Assembly: GCA_001403755.1 (NCBI GenBank)
Contig: CYUH01000015.1
Location: 1 to 64,000, forward strand
DNA length: 64,000 nt
Direction: 5' to 3'
Source: Chryseobacterium senegalense
GTDB taxonomy: Bacteria > Bacteroidota > Bacteroidia > Flavobacteriales > Weeksellaceae
In this document: positions 54,176 through 63,282 of the stretch, piece after piece
Layout of the letters: the number at the start of each line of letters is the position of its first letter
How positions within the stretch are numbered: position 1 is the first letter of the stretch
The notes under the pieces: model-generated
Told to the model about the DNA's origin: nothing
What the model saw: the letters and a program-made list of their open reading frames with translations, nothing else
Databases searched by the model: none
Made by a program: the position numbers and the translations under genes

Positions 54176-54268
54176 TTCTGGTAAAAATTATTTTTAAAAG
54201 GATTAATTTTTTTCTTAATCTGTTAAAAATGTGTATTTTCGCACACTGATAAAAATTATATAAATAAA

Positions 54269-56416
54269 ATGGCAGTTTTAGGACAGATTAGAAACAGACC
54301 TTGGCTTTTGATGGGAATTATCGCATTGGCGATGTTGGCATTCGTGGTGAATCCGGATAGTTTAGAAAAACTGTTTGGTGCAAATCCAGGTGTTTTTGGG
54401 AAAGTAAATGGCGATGAAATTTCAAAAGAAGATTTTGATGATCAACTTTTCATATTGCAACAGCAAGCTCAGCAACAAGGTCAACCAACTTCTGGTTTAG
54501 AAGAGCAAGCATGGCAAATGTTGGTGCAATCCAAATTAATCAAACAACAATTTGAGAAAATGGGGCTTACGTTAACAGAAGAAATGTTCTGGAATCAATT
54601 GCAATATGATCCTATGTTTGCCCAAAATCCTGAAAATTTTGATGCTAAAGGCAATTTCAAAAGTCAGGAAATAAAAAAACAAATCGAAGAGCTAAAAAAT
54701 AGCGGAAATATCGAAATATACAACAATTGGTTGAAAACCAGAAAAGCTATTGAATATAGAATGATGGCAAGACAACTTTTTGCGAACGTTTCAACCGGTA
54801 TTACCGTAAGTAAAAAAGAAGCGGAAGAAATGATGAAGCAGAGAGATCAACTTGCTAATATTGATTATGTAAAGATTGATTATAACGCTTATGCACAGAA
54901 AAACCCGATAAAAGTTTCTACTAAAGATTTGGAGGAATATATCAAGGCTCACCCAATATTGTTCAAAAGGGACGCGAGCAGAAATCTTGGAGTGGTATAT
55001 TTCCCAGCCGCAGCAAGTGCGACTGATGATGCAGCAACTTTAGCGGAAATCACCAAACTTTATTCACAGGGAAGCGATGTGAGTGGAGGAAAGGAAAATT
55101 TCCAAAATACAGCAAACGATTCCATGTTTGTTGCATTAAATTCTGATATGCCTTTCAACCCACAATATTTTTCAGCGAACCAACTTCCTGCAGGAATTAA
55201 GGATAAGGTAGCATCGGCAAGTCCTGGAACTACTTTCGGACCTTATAAAGAGCAAAATTTCTATGTTGTTTCAAAATTATTAGATAAGAAAACTTCAGAC
55301 TCTACACTTTCAAAACATATTTTGATTGCTTACAAAGGAGCGGAGCGTTCTACAGCAACAAGAACTCAGGCGGAAGCGAAGAAAATTGCAGAAGACTTGT
55401 TAGCGCAAATTAAGGCAAATCCAGCAAAATTTGCTGAAGGTTTAAAACTTTCTGACGAACCAAATGCTGTTGAAAGAAACGGAAGTGTTGGATGGACAAC
55501 TCCTGAAACACCTTTCGCACCTGGATACCTAAATTTCTTGGCTTCTAACGCAAAAGGTACTACCGGTATTGCGGAAACGCCTTTCGGTTATCACATCATC
55601 AATATTGAAGATAAAAAATCCGGAGCGATGACTTATAAAGTTGCTAACCTGGTGAAAGCAATTAGAGCTTCGGACAAAACAGAAAACGAAGTTTACACGA
55701 AAGCAACAAAATTCATTCAGCAAGTCCAAGGCAAATCTTTCAACGATTTTGCGAATATTGCTAAGAAAAATAATTACCAATTTTTCAATCCAAAAGAGGT
55801 TGGCCGTTTCCAAGGACAATTGCCAGGTTTAGGAACCGATAAAGATGGAGAAATCATCAGTTGGGCTTTCGATAAAAAACGTAAAAAAGGCGATATTGAT
55901 ATTTTCACAGTAGATGGAACCGGCGACAGGGTTATCGTATATTTAAACGGTGTACAAGATGCTGGAACAGCTGATGCAGAAGCGGTACGAGAGCAAATTG
56001 AGCCAATCGTACTCAATAAATTACTCGCTAAGCAGATTTCAGATAAAATTGCCTCTGCGAAAGCAACATCTTTGGATCAAATTGCCAAGATTTTTTCTGT
56101 AGGAAAACAAACTGCACAAGTGAACATGTTGAGTCCGCAACTTGCAGGAGCAATGGAACCTAAAGTAGCAGGAGCGGCATTCGGTGTTGCAAAAGGAAAG
56201 CTTTCCAATCCAGTAGAAGGGGCAACCGGAGTTTATGTTTTGGTGAAAAAATCTGAAACCATCAACAAACAACCAGGAGACGTTAAGCAAATTGCACAGT
56301 CTATTGCAAGCCAAAATTCGCAACAATTTGGTCAAGCTTTACTGAAAAGCCTTCAGGATAATGCCAAGATAAAAGATTACCGAATTGAAGTGTACAATAA
56401 AGCTGCACAACAATAA
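54269..56416 (+). CDS. PpiD-like periplasmic peptidyl-prolyl isomerase
   Basis: A 715-residue membrane-anchored chaperone. One membrane segment (LLMGIIALAMLAFVV) is followed by a SurA-N-like chaperone domain (VNGDEISKEDFDDQLFILQ). A parvulin domain lies around residues 345-455 (SKHILIAYKGAE; GSVGWTTPETPFAPGY; TPFGYHIINIEDK), and a second, degenerate one probably follows. It assists folding of exported proteins at the inner membrane. A terminator follows. Confidence 0.85.
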   Translation: MAVLGQIRNRPWLLMGIIALAMLAFVVNPDSLEKLFGANPGVFGKVNGDEISKEDFDDQLFILQQQAQQQGQPTSGLEEQAWQMLVQSKLIKQQFEKMGLTLTEEMFWNQLQYDPMFAQNPENFDAKGNFKSQEIKKQIEELKNSGNIEIYNNWLKTRKAIEYRMMARQLFANVSTGITVSKKEAEEMMKQRDQLANIDYVKIDYNAYAQKNPIKVSTKDLEEYIKAHPILFKRDASRNLGVVYFPAAASATDDAATLAEITKLYSQGSDVSGGKENFQNTANDSMFVALNSDMPFNPQYFSANQLPAGIKDKVASASPGTTFGPYKEQNFYVVSKLLDKKTSDSTLSKHILIAYKGAERSTATRTQAEAKKIAEDLLAQIKANPAKFAEGLKLSDEPNAVERNGSVGWTTPETPFAPGYLNFLASNAKGTTGIAETPFGYHIINIEDKKSGAMTYKVANLVKAIRASDKTENEVYTKATKFIQQVQGKSFNDFANIAKKNNYQFFNPKEVGRFQGQLPGLGTDKDGEIISWAFDKKRKKGDIDIFTVDGTGDRVIVYLNGVQDAGTADAEAVREQIEPIVLNKLLAKQISDKIASAKATSLDQIAKIFSVGKQTAQVNMLSPQLAGAMEPKVAGAAFGVAKGKLSNPVEGATGVYVLVKKSETINKQPGDVKQIAQSIASQNSQQFGQALLKSLQDNAKIKDYRIEVYNKAAQQ

Positions 56417-56442
56417 TTATTTCATAAAAAATTAAAAATAAG

Positions 56443-56467
56443 AGCGACCTGAAATAGGTCGCTTTTT
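56443..56467 (+). terminator. Terminator after the PpiD-like gene
   Basis: AGCGACCT/AGGTCGCT with a GAAAT loop, followed by five T residues, 26 bases after the stop codon. Confidence 0.85.
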
Positions 56468-56493
56468 GGTTTCTCTACAGGAAGGCACAAAAA

Positions 56494-56522
56494 TTGCGTT
56501 TCGTGAAAATGTATTATATTTG
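56494..56522 (+). promoter_or_regulatory. Promoter of the mlaD-like gene
   Basis: TTG at 56494-56496 and TATATTTG at 56515-56522 are separated by 18 bases, matching the Bacteroidota consensus. The GTG start is at 56546. Confidence 0.65.
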
Positions 56523-56545
56523 TTCATTAAAAAAAATAAAACAGA

Positions 56546-57496
56546 GTGAAGTTCTCAAAAGAAATAAAAGCAGGGTTAATCGCACTTTTGGCGATCGCAG
56601 GGTTTGTAGTTTTATTCCAGTTTATGAAAGGCAAAAGTCTTTTCACTACCGATAATATATTTTACGCAAAATTCGATAATGTTGAAGGATTGGAGGCTTC
56701 TAATCCTGTGTCAATCAATGGTTTAAAGGTGGGGCAAGTTGATCAGATTGTACCAGTGACAGAGAAAGATGGTAAAATCCACTTTGTTGTGAAGGTTACG
56801 GTGGATGATGAATTTCAGTTTGCGAAAAAATCAACTTTAGAGATTTTCGAACCAGGTCTGATGTCTGGCAAGCAAATGCGTGTCAATCTAGCTTACGGAG
56901 GTCCTATGGCAAAAGATGGCGATACTTTGTCCGGCGCATTTACCCTTTCGATGATGAATAATATTTCTTCGCAGGTAGGTCCGGTAAAAGATCAGTTGCA
57001 AATCGTATTAAAGAGAGTAGATTCTCTTGCCAATAATGCAAACCAGATTCTTAATGATCAAAACAAAGCCGAAATTAAAGCTTTGTTGCAAAATCTTAAT
57101 CGAACGGTAGCTTCCTTCGAAGGAACATCTCGACAAACTAATGCGCTGCTCGCTAACAATGATCCGCGTGTTCAGCAAGTTTTGGACAATGCCAATTTAG
57201 CAACGATTAGCGCCAGAACTGCGATTGATAAATACGGAAGAGTGGCAGAGCAAGTTGATGTGCAAAAGCTTAACAATACAATTGATAAACTCAGTCTTAC
57301 TGCAGATAAATTAAATGGTGTTATTTCCGGCATACAGAATGGTGAAGGATCACTTGGAAAATTGACAAAAGATGAAGAACTTTACAGAAATCTAAATGAA
57401 TCTTCGCAAAACCTAAATAAACTGATTCTTGATTTAAAAGAAAACCCAAAGAGATACCTCAATTTCTCTGTGTTTGGGAAAAACAGTAGTAAATAA
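56546..57496 (+). CDS. mlaD: MlaD-like MCE-domain protein
   Basis: A 316-residue protein with an N-terminal membrane anchor (AGLIALLAIAGFVVLFQFM). The MCE domain follows: FYAKFDNVEGLEASNPVSIN, GLKVGQV and EPGLMSGKQMRVNL. A long helical C-terminus (IVLKRVDSLANNANQILNDQ) may form a tunnel or spacer. MCE rings bind lipids for MlaE/F-type transporters. The matching MlaE and MlaF genes are about 10 kb away on the other strand. The start is GTG; no ATG lies near it. Confidence 0.85.
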   Translation: MKFSKEIKAGLIALLAIAGFVVLFQFMKGKSLFTTDNIFYAKFDNVEGLEASNPVSINGLKVGQVDQIVPVTEKDGKIHFVVKVTVDDEFQFAKKSTLEIFEPGLMSGKQMRVNLAYGGPMAKDGDTLSGAFTLSMMNNISSQVGPVKDQLQIVLKRVDSLANNANQILNDQNKAEIKALLQNLNRTVASFEGTSRQTNALLANNDPRVQQVLDNANLATISARTAIDKYGRVAEQVDVQKLNNTIDKLSLTADKLNGVISGIQNGEGSLGKLTKDEELYRNLNESSQNLNKLILDLKENPKRYLNFSVFGKNSSK

Positions 57497-57515
57497 AGAC
57501 TAAAAACCTTGCAAT

Positions 57516-58847
57516 ATGCAATATATTGACAATATTATTTTTTTAATTGCCCTTATCGCAGGCTTCGGACTTTTTCTTAAAAGTATAAAAGAAATTTACC
57601 GTAACATCAAACTCGGAAGAGCCATCGACCGAACAGATCAGCCGTCCGAAAGATGGAAAACCATGGGGAAGGTCGCGCTCGGACAGAGCAAAATGACCAA
57701 ACGTCCGATAGCCGGATTTTTGCATATTTTGGTTTATGTGGGTTTTGTGATCATCAACATTGAACTATTAGAAATTATTATTGATGGAATTTTCGGCACC
57801 CACCGATTCCTATCAGGGGTTTTAGGAGATTCTTTGTATGCGGTTTTTACAGCAACTTTGGATGTTTTAGCGCTTCTGGTGGTTTTTGCGGTCGTGGTAT
57901 TTTTTATCCGTAGAAATTTCTATGGAGTTAAAAGACTCAACATGAAAGAACTCTTCGGTTGGCCAAAAAATGATGCTAACTGGATTTTGATTATTGAATT
58001 TGCATTGATGATGGCTTTCTTTAAAATGAATGCAGCAGATTGGGTTCTTCAGCAAAGAGGCGTTCTTGCTGAACATGGAAGTTTCCCTATTTCGTCAAAT
58101 ATTTTGGCTCCAATTTTCGATAATTTTAGCGATAGTACTTTGATTTTGATTGAAAGAGCGGCATGGTGGTTTCACTTCTTGGGAATTCTTTTCTTTATGA
58201 ATTACCTCTATTATTCGAAACATCTGCATATTATTCTTGCATTTCCCAACACATGGTTTGCGAATTTACAGCCGAAGGGAAAATTCAATAATTTGGATTC
58301 AGTGACTAAAGAAATTAAGCTGATGATGGATCCCAACGCTGATCCTTACGCAACTCCTGCAGAAGCAGATCCAAACGCCGGTCCAGATAAATTTGGTGCT
58401 AATGATATTTTCGATCTGAATCAAGTTCAGTTGCTTAATGCCTATTCTTGTACAGAGTGCGGAAGATGTACCGCGGTTTGTCCTGCAAATATTACTGGCA
58501 AAAAACTTTCACCACGAAAAATCATGATGGATACCCGCGACAGAATAGAAGAAGTGGGCAAAAACATCAATAAAAATGGAAAATTTGTTGATGATGGCAA
58601 AAAGTTACTTGATGATTATATTTCAAGAGAAGAACTTTGGGCATGTACCACTTGTAACGCGTGTGTGGAGGCCTGTCCGGTGTTAATTGATCCGTTGTCT
58701 ATTATTTTTGAAATGCGCAGATTCCTGGTGATGGAGCAGTCTTCAGCGCCACAAGAATTAAATTTGATGATGACCAATATTGAAAACAATGCTGCGCCTT
58801 GGCAGTACAACCAAGCTGATCGACTAAAATGGGCAACCGAAAACTAA
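57516..58847 (+). CDS. Membrane-bound [4Fe-4S] protein (HdrC/nitrate-reductase-gamma-like)
   Basis: A 443-residue protein. The N-terminal half has about five membrane segments with histidines suitable for haem b (AGFLHILVYVGFVIINIELLEI; WWFHFLGILFFMNY). The C-terminal half has two clusters: CTECGRCTAVCPANITG (about 310-326) and CTTCNACVEACPVLIDP (about 374-390). It resembles the electron-transfer subunit of heterodisulfide-reductase-like complexes. It is followed by an HdrB-like gene 63 bases on. Substrate is unknown. Confidence 0.8.
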   Translation: MQYIDNIIFLIALIAGFGLFLKSIKEIYRNIKLGRAIDRTDQPSERWKTMGKVALGQSKMTKRPIAGFLHILVYVGFVIINIELLEIIIDGIFGTHRFLSGVLGDSLYAVFTATLDVLALLVVFAVVVFFIRRNFYGVKRLNMKELFGWPKNDANWILIIEFALMMAFFKMNAADWVLQQRGVLAEHGSFPISSNILAPIFDNFSDSTLILIERAAWWFHFLGILFFMNYLYYSKHLHIILAFPNTWFANLQPKGKFNNLDSVTKEIKLMMDPNADPYATPAEADPNAGPDKFGANDIFDLNQVQLLNAYSCTECGRCTAVCPANITGKKLSPRKIMMDTRDRIEEVGKNINKNGKFVDDGKKLLDDYISREELWACTTCNACVEACPVLIDPLSIIFEMRRFLVMEQSSAPQELNLMMTNIENNAAPWQYNQADRLKWATEN

Positions 58848-58910
58848 GTTTTGAAACATTTGAAAATCGGATAATTTTAAAATTGCTCCTTACTAATTAC
58901 TTATAAAAAC

Positions 58911-59696
58911 ATGGATTTCACAATAAAAACAATGGCAGAATATGCTGCCGAAGGAAAAGCACCCGAAGTATTATTTTTCGTGGGCTGCGCCGGTAGTTTT
59001 GATGACAGAGCGAAGAAAATTACCAAAGCTTTCTGCAAAATTTTGAACAAAGTAGGAGTGGAATTTGCCGTTCTTGGTCAAGAAGAATCGTGTAATGGTG
59101 ATCCTGCAAAACGAGCTGGAAATGAATTTATTTTTCAGATGATGGCTTTAACCAATATTGAAATTATGAATGCATATGAGGTTAAAAGAATCGTAACCTC
59201 GTGTCCGCATTGTTTCAATATTATTAAAAATGAATATCCAAGTTTAGGTGGAAAGTACGAAGTAATGCATCACACCCAATTCCTGAAAAAATTGATGGAA
59301 GAAGGCCGATTGAAAATAGAAGGAGGTAGCTTCAAAGGTAAAAAAATCACGTTCCACGATCCTTGTTATCTTGGACGAGCGAATGATGAATACGAAGCGC
59401 CGAGAATGCTTCTAGAAAAATTAGATGCAGAATTGGTAGAAATGAAACGTTGCAAATCCAACGGACTTTGCTGTGGAGCCGGTGGCGCACAAATGTTCAA
59501 AGAACCTGAAAAAGGAAATAAAGATATCAACGTAGAACGAACGGAAGAAGCGCTTTCAGAATCTCCCAATATCATTGCGACAGGTTGTCCTTTCTGCAAC
59601 ACCATGATGACCGACGGAGTGAAACATTTCAATAAGAACACTGAAGTTGCTGTAAAAGATATTGTAGAGCTTTTAGTTGAGGCTGAAGATTTATAA
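58911..59696 (+). CDS. HdrB-like CCG-domain Fe-S protein
   Basis: A 261-residue protein with two CCG-type cysteine domains: VLFFVGCAGSFDDR with SCPHCFN, and FHDPCYLGRAND with SNGLCCGAGGAQMF and GCPFCNTM. Such domains bind an unusual Fe-S cluster in heterodisulfide reductase B and in LutA/GlpC-type enzymes. With the preceding HdrC-like protein it probably forms a membrane redox complex conserved in Bacteroidota. The following small gene overlaps it by one base (TAATG). Confidence 0.82.
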   Translation: MDFTIKTMAEYAAEGKAPEVLFFVGCAGSFDDRAKKITKAFCKILNKVGVEFAVLGQEESCNGDPAKRAGNEFIFQMMALTNIEIMNAYEVKRIVTSCPHCFNIIKNEYPSLGGKYEVMHHTQFLKKLMEEGRLKIEGGSFKGKKITFHDPCYLGRANDEYEAPRMLLEKLDAELVEMKRCKSNGLCCGAGGAQMFKEPEKGNKDINVERTEEALSESPNIIATGCPFCNTMMTDGVKHFNKNTEVAVKDIVELLVEAEDL

Positions 59697-59881
59697 TGAG
59701 AAAATATAGTAACTATCTGCTTATTGTAATTGCCGTTGTATTGCTTGTTGGTAATCTCTACGAAAACCAGTTTCACATTGGCCGAGAAAATGTTTGGAGA
59801 ATTGTAAGTGCTTTATGTTTTATGACTTTAGGCATTGTAAATATCATTAATCTGAAAAAAAATGAAAATAGAAGAATCTAA
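59696..59881 (+). CDS. Small membrane protein (61 aa)
   Basis: A 61-residue protein with two hydrophobic segments (YLLIVIAVVLLVGNLY; IVSALCFMTLGIVNII) and a basic tail. No family is recognised. The ATG shares a base with the HdrB-like stop codon, and its end overlaps the next gene by 20 bases. It is therefore translated as part of this operon. Confidence 0.6.
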   Translation: MRKYSNYLLIVIAVVLLVGNLYENQFHIGRENVWRIVSALCFMTLGIVNIINLKKNENRRI

Positions 59882-60353
59882 TATTATAGAAACCAGTGAT
59901 TACAGAGTGATTATTTATCCTGCATCACGACCTTTCACCCCGAAAGAAAGCAAAATAATCACCGAAAAATTATATGATTTTCTTGCAACCTGGGCAGCAC
60001 ACGGAAAACCACTTTCTTCATCATTCAAACTCGAAAGGAATCAATTTATCGTGATTTGTGTAGACGAGGAAAAAGAAGCAGCTTCCGGTTGCAGCATCGA
60101 TGCTTTGGGAACTGTAATGCGAGCTTTGGATTCGGAGTTCGAATTGGGATTATTTGATAGAATGAAGGCTTCTTTCATCGAAAACGGAGAAACCAAAACC
60201 ATGAGATTGCAAGATTTCCGAAAAGCGTTGAAAGAGAAAACAATCTCCACAGAGATTGAAGTATTCGATTTCTCGAAAAATTCTTATGTTGCTTTTTTAA
60301 GTGATTTTCTATTGCCTCTCCATAGGAGTTGGGCAGGGATTTACGTAGAGTAA
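59862..60353 (+). CDS. Conserved Bacteroidota protein of unknown function
   Basis: A 163-residue soluble protein. In flavobacterial genomes this family is often labelled ABC transporter ATPase, but no Walker motif is visible, so that label is unsupported. Recognisable stretches are YPASRPFTPKESKIITEKLY, WAAHGKPLSSSF and the C-terminal LLPLHRSWAG. It overlaps the small membrane-protein gene by 20 bases and ends the Hdr-like operon before a terminator. Confidence 0.6.
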   Translation: MKIEESNIIETSDYRVIIYPASRPFTPKESKIITEKLYDFLATWAAHGKPLSSSFKLERNQFIVICVDEEKEAASGCSIDALGTVMRALDSEFELGLFDRMKASFIENGETKTMRLQDFRKALKEKTISTEIEVFDFSKNSYVAFLSDFLLPLHRSWAGIYVE

Positions 60354-60372
60354 TATCGATATAAATTAGTTT

Positions 60373-60400
60373 AAGCCTGAATTTATTCGGGCTTTTTTTT
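60373..60400 (+). terminator. Terminator after the Hdr-like operon
   Basis: AAGCCTGAA (60373-60381) pairs with TTCGGGCTT (60386-60394), with one G-T pair, followed by a run of T residues. Confidence 0.8.
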
Positions 60401-60437
60401 CTTAGAGAGTTCCTTATTTCTGTAAAATAATATAAGA

Positions 60438-61565
60438 ATGCGCCACAAAATTCTATTTATTTCTTCTTGGTTTCCAAATAAATTAGAACCTACTAACGGA
60501 AATTTTGTGCAGCGACACGCAGAAGCAGTAGCACTAATGCACGATGTGGAAATTCTTCATGCTATAGGAGATCCCGATCAAAAAGAATCGTATTTATTTG
60601 ATGAAAAAATAATCAATAATATTCGAACTGTTATTTTTTACTATCAACAAACGCGGAATTCCGGAGTCAATTTTTTTCGAAGGATGATGGCTTATAAAAA
60701 GGGGTTTTCCAAAATGAAACGGCCAGATTTGGTGCATGCAAACGTGCTTCACAACAGTATGTTTTTTGCGGTTTATTTAAAAAGGAGGTACAAAATTCCA
60801 TTTGTCGTGACCGAACATTGGTCAGGTTTTCTGAACGTCAACCGACACAAACTCTCGAAATCGCAGCTCTTTATTGCAAAGAAAATTGCAGAAAAAACAT
60901 CATTTATTTTGCCTGTAAGTCACTATTTGAAAAATGATTTAAAAAAAATAGGACTTAAAAGTAAAATGGAAGTTATTGAAAATGTGGTTGATACAAAATT
61001 ATTTTCTTTAAAAGAGCAACGAAAAGGAAAGTTTACCTTCTTGCATGTTTCGAATTTAATTCCGTTAAAAAAACCGGACAAAATTATTACAGTCGCGAAC
61101 AGATTACATAAAGAATTTCCGGATTTTGAATTGCATATTGGCGGTGACGGAGATGTTGAAGCCCTGAACAGACAGATTAAAGAAAACAGCGCAGAGGACT
61201 TCATCAAAACTTTCCCAATGATTTCTTCACGGGAAGTTTCACAAAAAATGAAGAACAGCGATTGCTTCATCCTTTTCAGCGACTATGAAAATTTTCCGTG
61301 TGTACTTCTGGAATCTTTGTCCACCGGAACTCCGGCTATTGCAACAAATGTAGGTGGAATTCCCGAAATCATTCATGATAGAAATGGAATTTTAATCTCC
61401 AATTCTGAAGATGAACTTTACGAAGCGATGAAGAAAGTTTTAACCAATAAAACGAATTTTGATACACCGGAAAAACTACACGATTATATAGATTCGCGGT
61501 TTTCAATGCGAAAAATTGCCGAAAAATTTGATGAAATTTATCAGAAAATTCTCAATAATCAGTGA
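60438..61565 (+). CDS. Glycosyltransferase family 4 (GT-B) protein
   Basis: A 375-residue GT-B glycosyltransferase. The N-terminal domain starts ILFISSWFPNKLEPTNGNFV. The C-terminal nucleotide-sugar domain has FLHVSNLIPLKKPDKIITVA, LHIGGDGD and the donor-site segment DYENFPCVLLESLSTGTPAI with TNVGGIPEII. It probably adds a sugar in surface-polysaccharide assembly. It opens a cluster with an asparagine-synthase-like gene and a flippase gene. A TATTTCTG about 20 bases upstream of the ATG is close to a -7 box. Confidence 0.82.
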   Translation: MRHKILFISSWFPNKLEPTNGNFVQRHAEAVALMHDVEILHAIGDPDQKESYLFDEKIINNIRTVIFYYQQTRNSGVNFFRRMMAYKKGFSKMKRPDLVHANVLHNSMFFAVYLKRRYKIPFVVTEHWSGFLNVNRHKLSKSQLFIAKKIAEKTSFILPVSHYLKNDLKKIGLKSKMEVIENVVDTKLFSLKEQRKGKFTFLHVSNLIPLKKPDKIITVANRLHKEFPDFELHIGGDGDVEALNRQIKENSAEDFIKTFPMISSREVSQKMKNSDCFILFSDYENFPCVLLESLSTGTPAIATNVGGIPEIIHDRNGILISNSEDELYEAMKKVLTNKTNFDTPEKLHDYIDSRFSMRKIAEKFDEIYQKILNNQ

Positions 61566-61633
61566 ATTTTTCATCCAACTTCTATTATTTTCTGTAAATT
61601 AACCATTCTAAATTTTTTTAAGTTTTCCACAGA

Positions 61634-63280
61634 ATGAAAAAGGGATTTTCGCTAATCGTTTCAGAACAAAATGTTGATGTAAAATCTTTTATTTCAAATG
61701 ATTATGATGATTTTTTTATTCAAACCGAAAAGTTTGTTTTCTTATTGGAAGGCGTTTTACTCAACAAAAAAAAATTACTGCACGAATATACCGTAAAGAA
61801 TTTTGAAACTTTAGTTCAAGAGCTATTTGCACAGAAAAAAGAAGGATTGATTAAAGAATTTGAAGGAGAACTTCGTGGTTTTATTTATGACAAAATTGCA
61901 AAATCGCTTTTTGTTTTTACAAATATCACCTCTACCCAAAGAGTTTTTTATGGAAAATTTGGCAAACAAATTGTTGTTGATACCAGTCTAGTTCGGTTTA
62001 ATGAAACCTTGAAAAACGGTGGAATTCCTAGTGAACCAGACCTGGATTCGCTGTATCAGTTTTTATGTTTCAGCAATTTACCCGAAAGCAAAACGCCGAT
62101 TATTGGCATTTCTAAAATTCTAGATGCTCATTATCTGGAGATCGATTGCAACGATTTAAAAATCACCGAGAAAGAGTACTTTAATCTTTCTGAAGTTCCA
62201 AGTTTTAAGAGAAATAAGGATTATGCAGTCGATGAGATGCATGAGGTTTTCACCGATGCGGTTTTGATGGAATATCAAAAAGATACTGAACTAGGAAAAA
62301 ATCATCTTGCGCTTCTAAGTGGCGGTTTGGACAGCCGAGTTGCGATGATGTATGCGATTCAGAATAATGAAATTCCGGACAATGCGCTATGCTTTTCGCA
62401 GTCCGGATATTTCGATCATACGATTTCCGAGAAAATTGCGGAAGATTTAGGAATTCATTATGAGTTTATTCCCTTAGATGGAGGAAAATTTCTGTACAAA
62501 ATTGATGAACTTACCGAAATTTCGGAGGGAATGGTTTTTTATACAGGAGGAATTCATGTAAGCCACGCCGTAGAAAAAATGAAGTATGAAAATTTTGGAC
62601 TTTTTCATAGTGGACAAATCGGCGATGGTGTTTTGGGAGGATTTAATTCCGAGCCGCGAAGAAAGAAACCAACGCAATTCAAGATCGTTGTAAATGATAC
62701 ATTTTTTCCGAAAGTTCAAGAGTCTTTAAGTGAAATTTTGAAAAATTACGAAACTGAAGAACTATTCTTATTAAGAAACATAGCTTACAACAGGACGCTT
62801 TTGGGAGCACATGTATTACAACAGAAACGATATCAAACTTCGCCTTTTATGAGTAGAAATTTCCTTAAACTTGCGATTTCTTTGCCGGAAGAATGGAAAT
62901 TTAACCACAATTTTTATATTGAATGGATTAGCAGACATTGCAAAGAATCCACAAAATATAGGTGGGAAAGAACATTGATGAAACCGAATGCAAAGTGGAA
63001 AACCGCTTTTGGGGATCAATTTATCAAACGTAGTTTCCGGATTTTGAACGAAAAAATCCTAAAAACTCCGCAGAATGCGAGCATGTATCCATATCAATAC
63101 TATTACGATAACGATCAAAAAATGCAGGAGTTTTATCAAGATTATTTTAATAAAAACCTCTACAGAATCGAGACTTATCCTGAACTATTGGCGGATGTAA
63201 AATTGCTGTTTCAAAATAAAAACTTTCATATTAAAACGCAAGCTATTAATATTTTGTCAATTTTTAAACTTTATTTTTAG
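61634..63280 (+). CDS. Asparagine-synthase-like protein in polysaccharide cluster
   Basis: A 548-residue protein. The C-terminal synthetase domain has the pyrophosphate loop LALLSGGLDSRVAMM (about 224-238) and GQIGDGVLGGF. The N-terminal part resembles the glutaminase domain of asparagine synthases but lacks the N-terminal Cys needed for glutamine use (it begins MKKGFSLIVSE). It may amidate a sugar acid in a polysaccharide, as such proteins do in O-antigen clusters (inference). A flippase gene starts two bases after the stop. Confidence 0.72.
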   Translation: MKKGFSLIVSEQNVDVKSFISNDYDDFFIQTEKFVFLLEGVLLNKKKLLHEYTVKNFETLVQELFAQKKEGLIKEFEGELRGFIYDKIAKSLFVFTNITSTQRVFYGKFGKQIVVDTSLVRFNETLKNGGIPSEPDLDSLYQFLCFSNLPESKTPIIGISKILDAHYLEIDCNDLKITEKEYFNLSEVPSFKRNKDYAVDEMHEVFTDAVLMEYQKDTELGKNHLALLSGGLDSRVAMMYAIQNNEIPDNALCFSQSGYFDHTISEKIAEDLGIHYEFIPLDGGKFLYKIDELTEISEGMVFYTGGIHVSHAVEKMKYENFGLFHSGQIGDGVLGGFNSEPRRKKPTQFKIVVNDTFFPKVQESLSEILKNYETEELFLLRNIAYNRTLLGAHVLQQKRYQTSPFMSRNFLKLAISLPEEWKFNHNFYIEWISRHCKESTKYRWERTLMKPNAKWKTAFGDQFIKRSFRILNEKILKTPQNASMYPYQYYYDNDQKMQEFYQDYFNKNLYRIETYPELLADVKLLFQNKNFHIKTQAINILSIFKLYF

Positions 63281-63282
63281 AA

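Noticed and set aside
59862..60353. ABC transporter ATPase label
   Set aside because: No Walker A, signature or Walker B motif is visible in the protein.
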